From Sphingomonas sp. (GTDB lineage: Bacteria; Pseudomonadota; Alphaproteobacteria; Sphingomonadales; Sphingomonadaceae), in assembly GCF_019635515.1 (NCBI RefSeq), contig NZ_JAHBZI010000002.1:686001-750000 (forward strand): a stretch of DNA of 64,000 bases, in the 5' to 3' direction. Shown in pieces: positions 1 to 11,741 of the stretch; position 1 is the stretch's first letter, and each line of letters opens with the position of its first letter. The translations under genes were made by a program, and so were the position numbers. The notes beneath the pieces were generated by a model, which ran no database searches, was not told where the DNA came from, and saw only the letters and a program-made list of their open reading frames with translations.

Positions 1-1
1 C

Positions 2-499
2 GAGCGGCCGGCGGCTGCGATGGCGGCGACGGCGCGGATCGATCGCCCCGGCGAACCGGGCGAGCGGCTCGACGTGACCGGGCGCGTGCTCGGGCTGGAC
101 GGCAAGCCGGGGCGTGGCGTGGTCCTCTATGCCTATCATACCAATGCCGAGGGGCTGTATGCGGGCGGGACGCCGGAGACCGAATGGAGTCGCCGCCACG
201 GACGGCTGCGCGGCTGGGTCAAGACCGGGCCGGACGGCGTCTATCGTTTCGAGACGATCAAGCCCGCGCCCTACCCCGATCGTTCGCTGCCCGCGCATAT
301 TCACCTGACCGTGCTCGAGCCGGGCCGGCGGGCCTATTGGATCGACGATATCGTGTTCGACGACGATCCCCTGGTCGATGCGAAATACCGCGCCGCGCGG
401 GAGAATCGCGGCGGCACCGGCATCGTTCGCCTGGGACGGACGGCAGCGGGGCGGCTGCTGGCAACCCGCCACATCCTGCTCGAACCGCACCCGGCCTAG
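2..499 (+). CDS. intradiol ring-cleavage dioxygenase-like protein (5' partial)
   Basis: The reading frame is open to the left edge, so the N-terminus is probably outside the window; an ATG at 20 is the first internal start. The product resembles the beta-sandwich fold of protocatechuate/catechol intradiol dioxygenases. Visible hallmarks are a GRVLGLDGKPGRG strand-turn, YAYHTNAEGLY, a G-D/P-G-x-Y-x-F-x-T-I-x-P segment, and YPDRSLPAHIH, which carries Tyr and His residues of the kind that bind the non-haem iron. Small stand-alone members of this family are often secreted and of unknown substrate, so a specific aromatic substrate cannot be named. It converges with the AraC remnant, and the two stop codons overlap. 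Confidence 0.7.
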   Translation, partial: ERPAAAMAATARIDRPGEPGERLDVTGRVLGLDGKPGRGVVLYAYHTNAEGLYAGGTPETEWSRRHGRLRGWVKTGPDGVYRFETIKPAPYPDRSLPAHIHLTVLEPGRRAYWIDDIVFDDDPLVDAKYRAARENRGGTGIVRLGRTAAGRLLATRHILLEPHPA

Positions 500-968
500 A
501 TAAACGGCCCCCTGGCACGGCGGCGGGCGCCGCTGGGCGGGACACCCGCGAGCGCGCGGAAGTCGCGGGCCATATGCGCCTGATCGGCATAGCCCTGCGC
601 GGCGGCGGCATCGGCGGGCGAATCTTTGCCATGGATCGCGCCGATCGCGTCGCGGAAGCGCAGCAGCCGCAGATAGGAGCGCGGGGGCAGCCCGATATGC
701 GCGGCGAACCAGCGCTGGAGCTGGCGGTGCGACAGGCCCGCGGCTTCGCGATCCGGGCGACGCTGGTGCCGCTGAGGATGGCGCGGGCGATGGGCGGTGG
801 CGGCTTGCTCGCCAGCGCGGCTTCGAGATTGGCGGCGATATCCCCCCTGGTGAGCGCGGCGAATTCGGGTGGCGCTTCGATCCAGTCGGCGGCATTGGCC
901 GACAAGGTCCAGATCGCGGCGATCAGCCCGTCCAGAGCGGGCGGCACGGGATGCTCGGCATAATCCAC
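496..968 (-). pseudogene. AraC-family transcriptional regulator, frameshifted
   Basis: Read from a GTG at 968, the frame encodes an N-terminal segment ending SGTSVARIA and then loses homology. One frame over, the sequence continues EAAGLSHRQLQRWF, a classic AraC helix-turn-helix. It proceeds through an IGLPPRSYLRLLRFRDA-type core and a GYADQAHMARDFRAL second helix-turn-helix to a stop at 496-498. One additional base near 745-750 would restore a continuous product of about 157 residues. Either the gene is recently inactivated or the base is a sequencing error. No ligand can be inferred. It is convergent with the dioxygenase-like gene. Confidence 0.7.
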
Positions 969-1052
969 ATGCGCGGGATTGGCATGTCGCGTCGGTTCAA
1001 GCCAGCTTCATGCGAAGGCGGATATCCCAGCTCAAATCAGGGGAGGAACGAC

Positions 1053-1511
1053 ATGACCACGACCCGCATCGCCTTCGCATTCGCCTGCTTCGTGTTCGCG
1101 GCGCCCGCTTCGGCGCAGGATGCCGGGCTGGGCTGGCTGGCCGGCAATTGGTGTACCGAGAGGCAGGAAGGCACCGGCGTTCAGCAGACGTGCGAGGAAT
1201 GGAAGCCGATGGCCGATGGCGTGATGCAGGGCCGGACCGTCTATTGGCACGAGCGCTTCTTCAACGCCGAGCGGATGCGGATCACCGTCGAACCGGCGCG
1301 GCTGGTCTATCATGCCGAACCCGCCAAGCAGGCGCCGGCGGATTTCTATGCGGTGAAGGTGGAGGGGCAGTCGGTGCGCTTCGAGAATCGCGCGCACGAT
1401 TATCCGCAAGTGGTGCGCTACTGGCGGGAGGGCGATGTGCTGATGGCGGAGATTTCGCTGGCGGATGGCAGCAAGCCGAACCGCTGGACGTATCGGCGCA
1501 AGGCGAAATGA
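1053..1511 (+). CDS. secreted DUF6265-like protein
   Basis: A 152-residue product with a signal peptide (hydrophobic stretch, then APASAQ at about residues 13-20). The mature part has the LGWLAGNWCTE opening and the conserved W and Y pattern seen in DUF6265, a lipocalin-like periplasmic family without a known function. The start at 1053 is chosen because GGGAGG lies 6-12 nt upstream and it immediately precedes the signal peptide; longer in-frame starts would add a non-hydrophobic extension. Family assignment is from the motif pattern only. It converges on atpC with a palindrome between them. Confidence 0.7.
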   Translation: MTTTRIAFAFACFVFAAPASAQDAGLGWLAGNWCTERQEGTGVQQTCEEWKPMADGVMQGRTVYWHERFFNAERMRITVEPARLVYHAEPAKQAPADFYAVKVEGQSVRFENRAHDYPQVVRYWREGDVLMAEISLADGSKPNRWTYRRKAK

Positions 1512-1520
1512 GCGTTTTCC

Positions 1521-1546
1521 GTCATCCCGGCTTTCGCCGGGATGAC
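1521..1546. repeat. perfect 11-bp palindrome between convergent genes
   Basis: GTCATCCCGGC and GCCGGGATGAC are separated by 4 nt. The hairpin lies between the stops of the DUF6265-like gene and atpC. The same half-site recurs near 11725-11741 and, degenerate, at 14859. It belongs to the short interspersed palindromes common in this DNA and may act as a bidirectional terminator, although neither strand has a good T-tract. Confidence 0.6.
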
Positions 1547-1556
1547 GGTATCCGGA

Positions 1557-1814
1557 TTACTCGGCGCGCTCGGCCAGCACGGTCAGGCCGCGCTCGTTGA
1601 CCTCGGCGAAGCCGCCTTCGACACGGATCGTCTCGGGGGTCTCGTTCATCGAGGTCCGGTAGATCTCGATATTGCCGTCGCGGACGGTGCTCATCAGCGG
1701 GGCATGGCCCTGGAGTACGCCGAAATCGCCTTCGCTGCCGGGGACGACGACCATGTGGACGTCTTCCGAGCGGACCAGCTTCTCCGGGGTGACGAGTTCG
1801 AAGTGCAGAGCCAT
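1557..1814 (-). CDS. atpC: F1 ATP synthase epsilon subunit (short form)
   Basis: Epsilon subunit of the F1 rotor stalk. The 85 residues contain the whole N-terminal beta-sandwich, with the signature [18 protein letters not shown] and the [17 protein letters not shown] ending. The usual C-terminal helical hairpin, which inhibits ATP hydrolysis in most bacteria, is absent; typical proteins are about 130-140 residues. In alphaproteobacteria a separate zeta subunit can serve as inhibitor; none is in this window. It is the last gene of the atp operon, separated from atpD by a secreted-protein gene that ends 2 nt before it. Confidence 0.95.
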   Translation of the reverse strand: MALHFELVTPEKLVRSEDVHMVVVPGSEGDFGVLQGHAPLMSTVRDGNIEIYRTSMNETPETIRVEGGFAEVNERGLTVLAERAE

Positions 1815-1815
1815 C

Positions 1816-2340
1816 TTATTGATCCATCACGAAAATTTGCGCCATGACCATCGGCGTCGGCGCGACATCGGCCTCGACGAGCTGGACATAGATGAACTGG
1901 CCTTCGACCGGCGCCTTGTAGGTCTCGACCTTGGCGCCGTTCTTGGGGCCGGTATTGGCGGGATCGGGCTTCAGATCGAAGCCCGCAAACGCCATGTTCT
2001 TGTGCAGCATGTCCCAAGCCGCGGCGCGGTTCGGGCCCATTACCATAACCTGGCAAATCTGGCCCTCGATCCCGCCGAACCCGAGCTCGCCATCGCCGCG
2101 CTTGGCGCCGACGACCTTGATCTCCCCGCGGGCATGCTGCCGCGTATCGATCGTCTCGGTGAAGCCGAAGTCCTTGAGAACCGGATTGCCGGTGATCGCG
2201 AACTGCCCGGCCAGATAGAGCGGGCAATAGCCGAACGCCAGATCGGCGGCGACCTCGGCGATCGGCTTGTCCGCGTTCTGCGCCGACACGGCTGGCGAGG
2301 CCAGCAGCGCGGCGGCGGCGAGAACGAGACGGCCGATCAT
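1816..2340 (-). CDS. secreted protein of unknown function inside the atp operon
   Basis: I do not recognise this 174-residue protein. It begins with a clear signal peptide ([21 protein letters not shown]), followed by a soluble domain with two cysteines (FGYCPLY and GQICQVMV) that could pair in the periplasm. It lies between atpD and atpC, 5 nt after the former and 1 nt before the latter, and must be co-transcribed with them. An exported protein has no obvious role in F1 assembly, which is cytoplasmic. It may simply be an operon passenger. Confidence 0.75.
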   Translation of the reverse strand: MIGRLVLAAAALLASPAVSAQNADKPIAEVAADLAFGYCPLYLAGQFAITGNPVLKDFGFTETIDTRQHARGEIKVVGAKRGDGELGFGGIEGQICQVMVMGPNRAAAWDMLHKNMAFAGFDLKPDPANTGPKNGAKVETYKAPVEGQFIYVQLVEADVAPTPMVMAQIFVMDQ

Positions 2341-2345
2341 GAGGC

Positions 2346-4792
<2,447 letters not shown>

Positions 4793-4807
4793 CTTCTTCC
4801 TTCTCGT

Positions 4808-4881
4808 GCTCCTGCGAAAGCAGGAGCCCAGGGTTATCCAGCGAGCCGCCTGCGGCTCTGGGCCCCTGCTTTCGCAGGGGC
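4808..4881. repeat. paired-palindrome repeat within the atp operon
   Basis: GCTCCTGC-GAAA-GCAGGAGC followed by CCAG forms the left arm. CTGG followed by GCCCCTGC-TTTC-GCAGGGGC forms the right arm. A smaller hairpin (GAGCCGCCTGCGGCTC, 4842-4857) lies between them. It fills the atpA-atpG gap, so it is transcribed and could fold in the mRNA, affecting stability or the relative amounts of alpha and gamma. The same architecture recurs at 36139-36209, 14983-15086 and 45483-45554. Confidence 0.75.
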
Positions 4882-4888
4882 ACTGAAA

Positions 4889-6975
<2,087 letters not shown>

Positions 6976-7018
6976 GCGATCGAGTTCCTCTTGGAGGGGT
7001 CTGAAATGTCGTCCCATA

Positions 7019-7050
7019 CGAAAAAGGGGCACGCCCGAGAGGCAGCCCCG
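7019..7050 (-). terminator. terminator-like hairpin in the atp leader
   Basis: On the minus strand GGGGC and GCCCC flank a smaller GCC/GGC stem and are followed directly by TTTTTC. It lies about 45 nt upstream of atpH. No minus-strand gene ends nearby, because the next upstream genes run the other way. It therefore sits in the 5' leader of the operon and could act as an attenuator. The stem is short and interrupted. Confidence 0.4.
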
Positions 7051-7195
7051 ATGGGTCGCGGCGCGGTTAGCATTGCGGATGCTGCGATGCAACCCGACTC
7101 CTTGGGGAACCGGGCGCCGCCCAGGAAACACGCGGCTGGACATTGCGGCGGCGTAATGTTTGTGTGCGTGCCGAAACCAGACGGGGGGCGATCCG

Positions 7196-8104
7196 ATGGC
7201 AAATCGAAAGATGTGGGCGGTGGCGGCGTTGGCCATCGCGGTGGCGGCGGGCGTGGCCCAGGCCGAGGTGCTGCGGGTGACGGGCGAATTCCCGGCGCGA
7301 TTCCGCGAGGCGAGCCTGCTCCATTCGCTGTCGATCGACCGTTTCGACGGGCAGGATGGCATCGCCCTGGCCAATGCCATCGAACGGCGGATGGGCAGCA
7401 CCCATTTCGAGCTGATGGGCGGGCGCGCCGGGCGCCACAATGCCGATGCGTCGCTTTCCGGCGCGGTGACGACGGGCGTCGAGGAGAATCCCTTCAAGAA
7501 GAAGGAGAAGCGCTGCGTCGAGAAGGACAAGGACGACAAGTGCCTCAAGGAGGCCGAGGTCGATGTGCGGTGCCGCAGCCGCATCATCAACCTGCGCGCC
7601 GATCTGCGGATGGTGCGCAACGAGGATGGCCGCGTGGTCTATTCGGAGAGCAAGCCGTTTCGCGAGGAGACCAGCTGGTGCGAGGGGCAGAATCCGTTCC
7701 GCAGCGTCGAGGACAGCGTCATCGCGGGGATCCAGCAGATCGCCAACGACGTGCGCTACGATATCGCGCCGAGCGTCCAGACCTATGACATCCGCGTGCG
7801 CGAGAGCACCAAGGGGCTGTCGAAGGACGCGGCCAAGCGCTTCAAGGATCTGGTCAAGCTGACCAAGCGCGATCCGCGCGGCGCGTGCGCGGGCTGGGAA
7901 GCGATGCTGGCCGAGGGGCCGCATCCCTCGATATTGTTCAATGTCGGGCTCTGCGCCGAGCAGCGCGGCGATTACGACGGCGCGGTGGCGCTGTACCGCC
8001 AGTCGTCGCAATATGGCGCGAGCGAGGGCGGCGAGGGGGCGAGCCGGGCGTCGCGGCTGATCGCCGGCCGCGAGGATGCGACGGCCCGCGCGCGGCGGAA
8101 TTGA
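7196..8104 (+). CDS. secreted TPR-like protein of unknown function
   Basis: A 302-residue product with a signal peptide ending near GVAQA. The mature domain contains a cysteine- and lysine-rich central segment ([19 protein letters not shown]) and a C-terminal helical region ([26 protein letters not shown]) that reads as one tetratricopeptide repeat. The start at 7196 is preceded by GGGGGG. A periplasmic lipid-trafficking or assembly role is possible but unsupported. It heads a plus-strand group of three secreted proteins. Confidence 0.75.
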   Translation: MANRKMWAVAALAIAVAAGVAQAEVLRVTGEFPARFREASLLHSLSIDRFDGQDGIALANAIERRMGSTHFELMGGRAGRHNADASLSGAVTTGVEENPFKKKEKRCVEKDKDDKCLKEAEVDVRCRSRIINLRADLRMVRNEDGRVVYSESKPFREETSWCEGQNPFRSVEDSVIAGIQQIANDVRYDIAPSVQTYDIRVRESTKGLSKDAAKRFKDLVKLTKRDPRGACAGWEAMLAEGPHPSILFNVGLCAEQRGDYDGAVALYRQSSQYGASEGGEGASRASRLIAGREDATARARRN

Positions 8105-8114
8105 GGGGTCCGAC

Positions 8115-8420
8115 ATGATTGCGATGACCTTGGCGCTGGCCGCCATGCCCGCGCAGCAATGCCCGAAGATCGAGATCCACGCCTCGCATTTCGGCGGCAC
8201 CTCGGGATACATGATCCTGGAAGTGTCGGCGGTGCCCGATCCGCAAAATGTCGAGATGATCCTGTGGGAGGTTTCGGCGGGCAGGGTCACCAAACAGGAG
8301 GGGCTGGGAGCGACGATCGAGGCGCCCAAGGGCACTCGGATCACGGCCAAAGTCGAGCTGGCCGGGATGACGCCCGAAAGTTGCGACCCGACCGCCTCAA
8401 CCACGTTCGAGATGCCATAG
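8115..8420 (+). CDS. small secreted protein with one W-x-V-S-x-G repeat
   Basis: A 101-residue protein with a short hydrophobic leader (MIAMTLALAAMPAQQ). It contains one copy of a beta-hairpin-like motif, WEVSAGRV followed 8 residues later by ATIEAP. The same motif occurs twice in the next gene, so the two are paralogous at domain level. I do not recognise the family; an Ig- or PKD-like fold is a guess. It begins 10 nt after the preceding stop and lies 22 nt before the next start, so the three genes are probably one operon. Confidence 0.65.
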   Translation: MIAMTLALAAMPAQQCPKIEIHASHFGGTSGYMILEVSAVPDPQNVEMILWEVSAGRVTKQEGLGATIEAPKGTRITAKVELAGMTPESCDPTASTTFEMP

Positions 8421-8442
8421 GCCAGTTGCCGGGAGAGACGCG

Positions 8443-9024
8443 ATGTTCGGAATCATGCTTTTGTTCGCCACGCCGGCGATCGCGCCGGCGCAGGACCAGT
8501 GCCCGCATGTCGTGGTCAGTTCGGGTGCGCAGCCGGGCGGCAGGATCACCTATACCGGCATGGTCGATGGCGGCGATCCCGATGCCTCGGCGACCTTCAA
8601 CTGGACGATCTCGGCCGGCACCATCGTGTCGGGCCAGGGCACGCCGGCGATCGAGGTGGAGGCCGAGCCTAATGAATTCGTGACCGCGACGCTGGATGTC
8701 GGCGGCTATGACCGGTCCTGCGCGACCTCGCAGAGCGCGACCGAGGAAGCGCAGCCCGCCGACACATCGGATTGTCCGTTGCTGATGCTGGTGACCGATT
8801 CGCCGGCGCGCGGAAAGGGTATCTTCGGCGCGCAATTGTTTCCCGAATTCTCCGGCGCAAAATGGAGGTGGAGCATTTCCGAAGGGAAGATCGTGCGGGG
8901 GCAGGGCACCGGCCGGATCGATATCGAAGCCGCGCCGGGCAGGACCGTGACCGGCACCATCACGGTGGAAGGCGCACCCGCGCAGTGCAAGCTTGCGGAG
9001 ACGCAGGCGCTGCGGATCAAATAG
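8443..9024 (+). CDS. secreted protein with two W-x-I-S-x-G-GQGT repeats
   Basis: A 193-residue protein with a signal peptide (MFGIMLLFATPAIAPAQ) and an internal duplication. Residues ~45-70 (FNWTISAGTIVSGQGTPAI then EVEA) and ~137-165 (WRWSISEGKIVRGQGTGRI then DIEA) are near-copies. Each follows a Cys-containing strand (QCPHVVV; DCPLLMLV), so the repeat unit is about 95 residues. This suggests two tandem beta-sandwich domains. Function unknown. A strong bidirectional terminator follows. Confidence 0.7.
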   Translation: MFGIMLLFATPAIAPAQDQCPHVVVSSGAQPGGRITYTGMVDGGDPDASATFNWTISAGTIVSGQGTPAIEVEAEPNEFVTATLDVGGYDRSCATSQSATEEAQPADTSDCPLLMLVTDSPARGKGIFGAQLFPEFSGAKWRWSISEGKIVRGQGTGRIDIEAAPGRTVTGTITVEGAPAQCKLAETQALRIK

Positions 9025-9049
9025 CCGCCCCGCGCCGGGCAACCAGACG

Positions 9050-9079
9050 AAAAGGCCGGAGCTTTCGCCCCGGCCTTTT
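9050..9079. terminator. bidirectional intrinsic terminator
   Basis: AAAAGGCCGG and CCGGCCTTTT form a perfect 10-bp stem around a 10-nt loop. Both strands end in four T residues. It lies between the plus-strand secreted-protein operon and the end of the minus-strand helicase gene. Confidence 0.85.
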
Positions 9080-9101
9080 CTGTCTTCACGATGCGCGAGC
9101 C

Positions 9102-10577
9102 TTAGCGCGGGCGGTTGCCGCCCTGGCCGGCGCGCGCCGGGCGGGCATGCCACTTGCTTTTCGGGCGCGCGTAATTGCGAGGCTTTTCGCCCTGCGGCGC
9201 GCCGTCGCGGCGTTCGAAGCTGCCCCCGTCGCGGCGTTCGAAATTGCCGCCCTCACGCCGCGGCTGATCCGCGCGCGGGCCGCCTTCGCGGCGGGGCTGA
9301 TCGCCGCGTGCCGGATTGGGGCGCGGACCGCGCTGCGAGGCATGCTGCCCATTCGGCTTCTGGAAGGCGCGGCCGTTGCGGCCGTTCTGCTCGTCGCGGC
9401 TCATCGGCACCGGCGAGCGGCTCGCCTTGATCCTGGCCGATTCCGCCAGGAAGCCCTCGGGAAGCGGCACGACGGTGATCTTCTGACGGGTCAGCTTCTC
9501 GATATCGCGCAGATAGGGCTTCTCGTCATCGGCGCAGAAGCTGATGGCGAGGCCGGTGGCGCCGGCGCGCGCGGTGCGGCCGATGCGATGGACATATTGG
9601 TCCGGCACGTTCGGCAGCTCGAAATTGAAGACATGGCTGACGCCCGACACGTCGATGCCGCGCGCGGCGATGTCGGTGGCGACGAGGATCTTGACCTTGC
9701 CGGCCTTGAACTCGCCGAGCGCGCGCTCGCGCTGCGGCTGCGACTTGTTGCCGTGGATCGCGTTCGAGGCGATGCCGCTGCCGGCGAGCAGCTTCACGAC
9801 GCGGTCGGCGCCATGCTTGGTGCGGGTGAAGATCAGGGCGCGGTCGATCGCGGGATCGCGCAGCATGATCGTCAGCAGCGACTGCTTCTCGGCCTGCTGG
9901 ACGTGCGTCACGCGCTGCTCGACGCGTTCGGCGGTGGTCGCCTCGGGCGTGACCTTCACTTCGACGGGGTTCTTGATGAACTGGCCGGCGAGTTCGCGGA
10001 TCGTCTTGGGCATCGTCGCCGAGAAGAACAGGGTCTGGCGCTTGGCCGGCAGCTCGCGGACGATCCGCTTGAGCGCGTGGATGAAGCCCAGATCCATCAT
10101 CTGATCGGCCTCGTCGAGAACGAGGATCTCGATGCCGAGCATGATCGCATAGCATTGGTCGAGCAGATCGACGAGGCGGCCGGGCGTTGCGACGAGGATA
10201 TCGACGCCGCGGGCGAGATCGGTCTTGTTCTTGTGGACGGAGGTGCCGCCGAAGCAGGTCATCACGCTGAGGCGCGTGCCCTTCGCGTAATGGCGGGCGC
10301 TCTCGGCGATCTGGCTGGCGAGCTCACGCGTCGGCGCGAGGACGAGCATCCGGCAGCCGCGCGGCTGGGCGCGCTTGCCCGACGCGACGAGACGGTCGAT
10401 CGAGGGCAGCATGAACGCGGCGGTCTTGCCGGTGCCGGTCTGGGCGATGCCGAGCAGGTCGCGGCCTTCGAGCAGCGACGGGATCGACTGTTCCTGGATC
10501 GGGGTGGCCTTGCTGTAGCCCTTGGCTTCAAGCGCGGCGAGAACGGTCTGCGAGAGACCGAGCTGGTTGAATTGCAT
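9102..10577 (-). CDS. DEAD-box RNA helicase, RhlE-like
   Basis: ATP-dependent RNA helicase, probably acting in ribosome assembly or RNA turnover. The 491 residues show the Q motif (GYSKATPIQEQSIP), motif I AQTGTGKT, Ia PTRELA, II LDEADQM, III SAT and VI HRIGRTARAG. The helicase core ends near residue 375. The remainder is a basic, disordered tail rich in Arg, Gly and Asn with short repeats of the form REGGxFERRDGG, typical of RNA-binding tails. RhlE is the best subfamily match by layout. A GAAGG ribosome-binding site and a long leader precede the ATG at 10577. Confidence 0.93.
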   Translation of the reverse strand: MQFNQLGLSQTVLAALEAKGYSKATPIQEQSIPSLLEGRDLLGIAQTGTGKTAAFMLPSIDRLVASGKRAQPRGCRMLVLAPTRELASQIAESARHYAKGTRLSVMTCFGGTSVHKNKTDLARGVDILVATPGRLVDLLDQCYAIMLGIEILVLDEADQMMDLGFIHALKRIVRELPAKRQTLFFSATMPKTIRELAGQFIKNPVEVKVTPEATTAERVEQRVTHVQQAEKQSLLTIMLRDPAIDRALIFTRTKHGADRVVKLLAGSGIASNAIHGNKSQPQRERALGEFKAGKVKILVATDIAARGIDVSGVSHVFNFELPNVPDQYVHRIGRTARAGATGLAISFCADDEKPYLRDIEKLTRQKITVVPLPEGFLAESARIKASRSPVPMSRDEQNGRNGRAFQKPNGQHASQRGPRPNPARGDQPRREGGPRADQPRREGGNFERRDGGSFERRDGAPQGEKPRNYARPKSKWHARPARAGQGGNRPR

Positions 10578-10737
10578 TATGAACCTTCATGAATCGGCTC
10601 GGCGCGCAGCATGACGGGCGCGCGAAAGCGGGGTCAAAAAATGACGACCCGCGTGATAAGGGAAGCCGGAGAATATGGACCGAGGCAGAGCCGGAGCTTG
10701 GCCGCTCCATCACGCTGCATGATGCCTCGATGCCGGG

Positions 10738-10766
10738 GATATGGCAGGAAAGCTTACTTATGTCAA
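10738..10766 (-). promoter_or_regulatory. candidate sigma-70 promoter of the helicase gene
   Basis: On the minus strand TTGACA (10766-10761) is separated by exactly 17 nt from CATATC (10743-10738). This would give a 5' leader of about 150 nt, which includes a GCGGGTC/GACCCCGC hairpin around an AT-rich loop near 10630-10655. The -35 is perfect; the -10 is weak. Confidence 0.45.
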
Positions 10767-10779
10767 GGTTAGGGGCCGC

Positions 10780-11286
10780 TCAGCCGCCGCAGCCGGACGA
10801 CTTGGCCGAGCCGGCGGCTTGTCGGCCATTGGCAAAACGCAACGAGAGCTCCTTCAGCGCGCGTCCTGCAATTTCGTCGTTCCGCGTTGCTGAGATTTGG
10901 CCGTACAGTGTCTCCGCCTCCGAAAATTCGGTTGGCGAGCAAAAGGCGTCTTCCCCCACATAAGGGATATAGCGGGCACCATATCCCAAGGTTACGCACG
11001 TGCCGCTTTCGGTGCAGCGCTTGCGCGGGGTCAGACCTGCGCAGGCATATGCAAACTCCTGACCGAAACCATTTTCCGCCGCTTGTTTTTCGAAATCACT
11101 CCAGCATGCCTTGGCGCCCGATCCTGCGGTTTTCCGTGCGCAGTTGCACGATTTCTCGGCGAGGCGCTGCAGCTTGGGGATGTTCGGCCTCGCTACATAA
11201 AAGCGCACTGCCGCCATTGGGAGCGCGATCGCGGCGACCGCGATCAGGCAGACTATCGCCGTCAGCGCGGGCGAGAGTTCCTTCAC
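10780..11286 (-). CDS. membrane-anchored cysteine-rich protein of unknown function
   Basis: A 168-residue protein with one N-terminal transmembrane segment (ALTAIVCLIAVAAIALPMAA) and a periplasmic domain with many cysteines (SCNCARK, KACWSDF, AYACAGL, KRCTESGTCVTLG, AFCSP, and a C-terminal SSGCGG). The cysteines suggest disulfides or metal binding. Not recognised. Its start overlaps the end of the cupin gene by 4 nt, so the two are probably translated together. Confidence 0.7.
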   Translation of the reverse strand: MKELSPALTAIVCLIAVAAIALPMAAVRFYVARPNIPKLQRLAEKSCNCARKTAGSGAKACWSDFEKQAAENGFGQEFAYACAGLTPRKRCTESGTCVTLGYGARYIPYVGEDAFCSPTEFSEAETLYGQISATRNDEIAGRALKELSLRFANGRQAAGSAKSSGCGG

Positions 11287-11684
11287 GGCAATGGTTTCCC
11301 ATCCTCGCCGACCGGCACGCGGAGTGGCTTGCCCTGATCGATGACGAAGGCGCTGACGACGCGCGCGGTCTCCGGGCCGACGCTCCTGGCCGCGTGCGGG
11401 GTGCCGCGCGGGATCAGCGTGCTGTCTCCGGCGTGCTTGATCATGACCTGATCGCCGATGCGGAATTCGATACTGCCCTGGACGATATAGGCCATCTCGA
11501 CGCCGGGATGGACATGGAGCGGCACGCCTTCGCCGGGCTTGTAGATGCCGCCACGCAACTGGACCTGGGTGGGGCCGGCGCCGGCGAGGATGTCGTATCT
11601 GAGGTCAGGCGGCGGAGGGAGGCTGTCCTGCCCGAGCAACGGCGTGGCGGCGAGCAGGAGCGGGGTGGGGAGGAGGATGCGCAT
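11283..11684 (-). CDS. secreted single-domain cupin
   Basis: A 133-residue protein with a signal peptide (MRILLPTPLLLAATPLLGQ) and a cupin barrel. Motif 1 is visible as GVPLHVHPGVEMAYIVQG (His, His, Glu metal ligands) and motif 2 as DSTLIPRGTPHAARSVG. Such proteins bind a metal and may be enzymes or sensors; substrate unknown. It overlaps the downstream membrane-anchored gene by 4 nt. A half-palindrome (11725-11741) separates it from the upstream GH43 gene. Confidence 0.8.
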   Translation of the reverse strand: MRILLPTPLLLAATPLLGQDSLPPPPDLRYDILAGAGPTQVQLRGGIYKPGEGVPLHVHPGVEMAYIVQGSIEFRIGDQVMIKHAGDSTLIPRGTPHAARSVGPETARVVSAFVIDQGKPLRVPVGEDGKPLP

Positions 11685-11724
11685 GGGGCGAGGGTGGCTT
11701 GGTTACGTTACGCACACAACCATT

Positions 11725-11741
11725 CTTCGCCGGGATGACGG
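11725..11741. repeat. half-copy of the GTCATCCCGGC palindrome
   Basis: CTTCGCCGGGATGACGG matches the right arm of the palindrome at 1521-1546 without its left arm. It lies directly beside the GH43 stop codon. Likely a decayed repeat. Confidence 0.45.
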
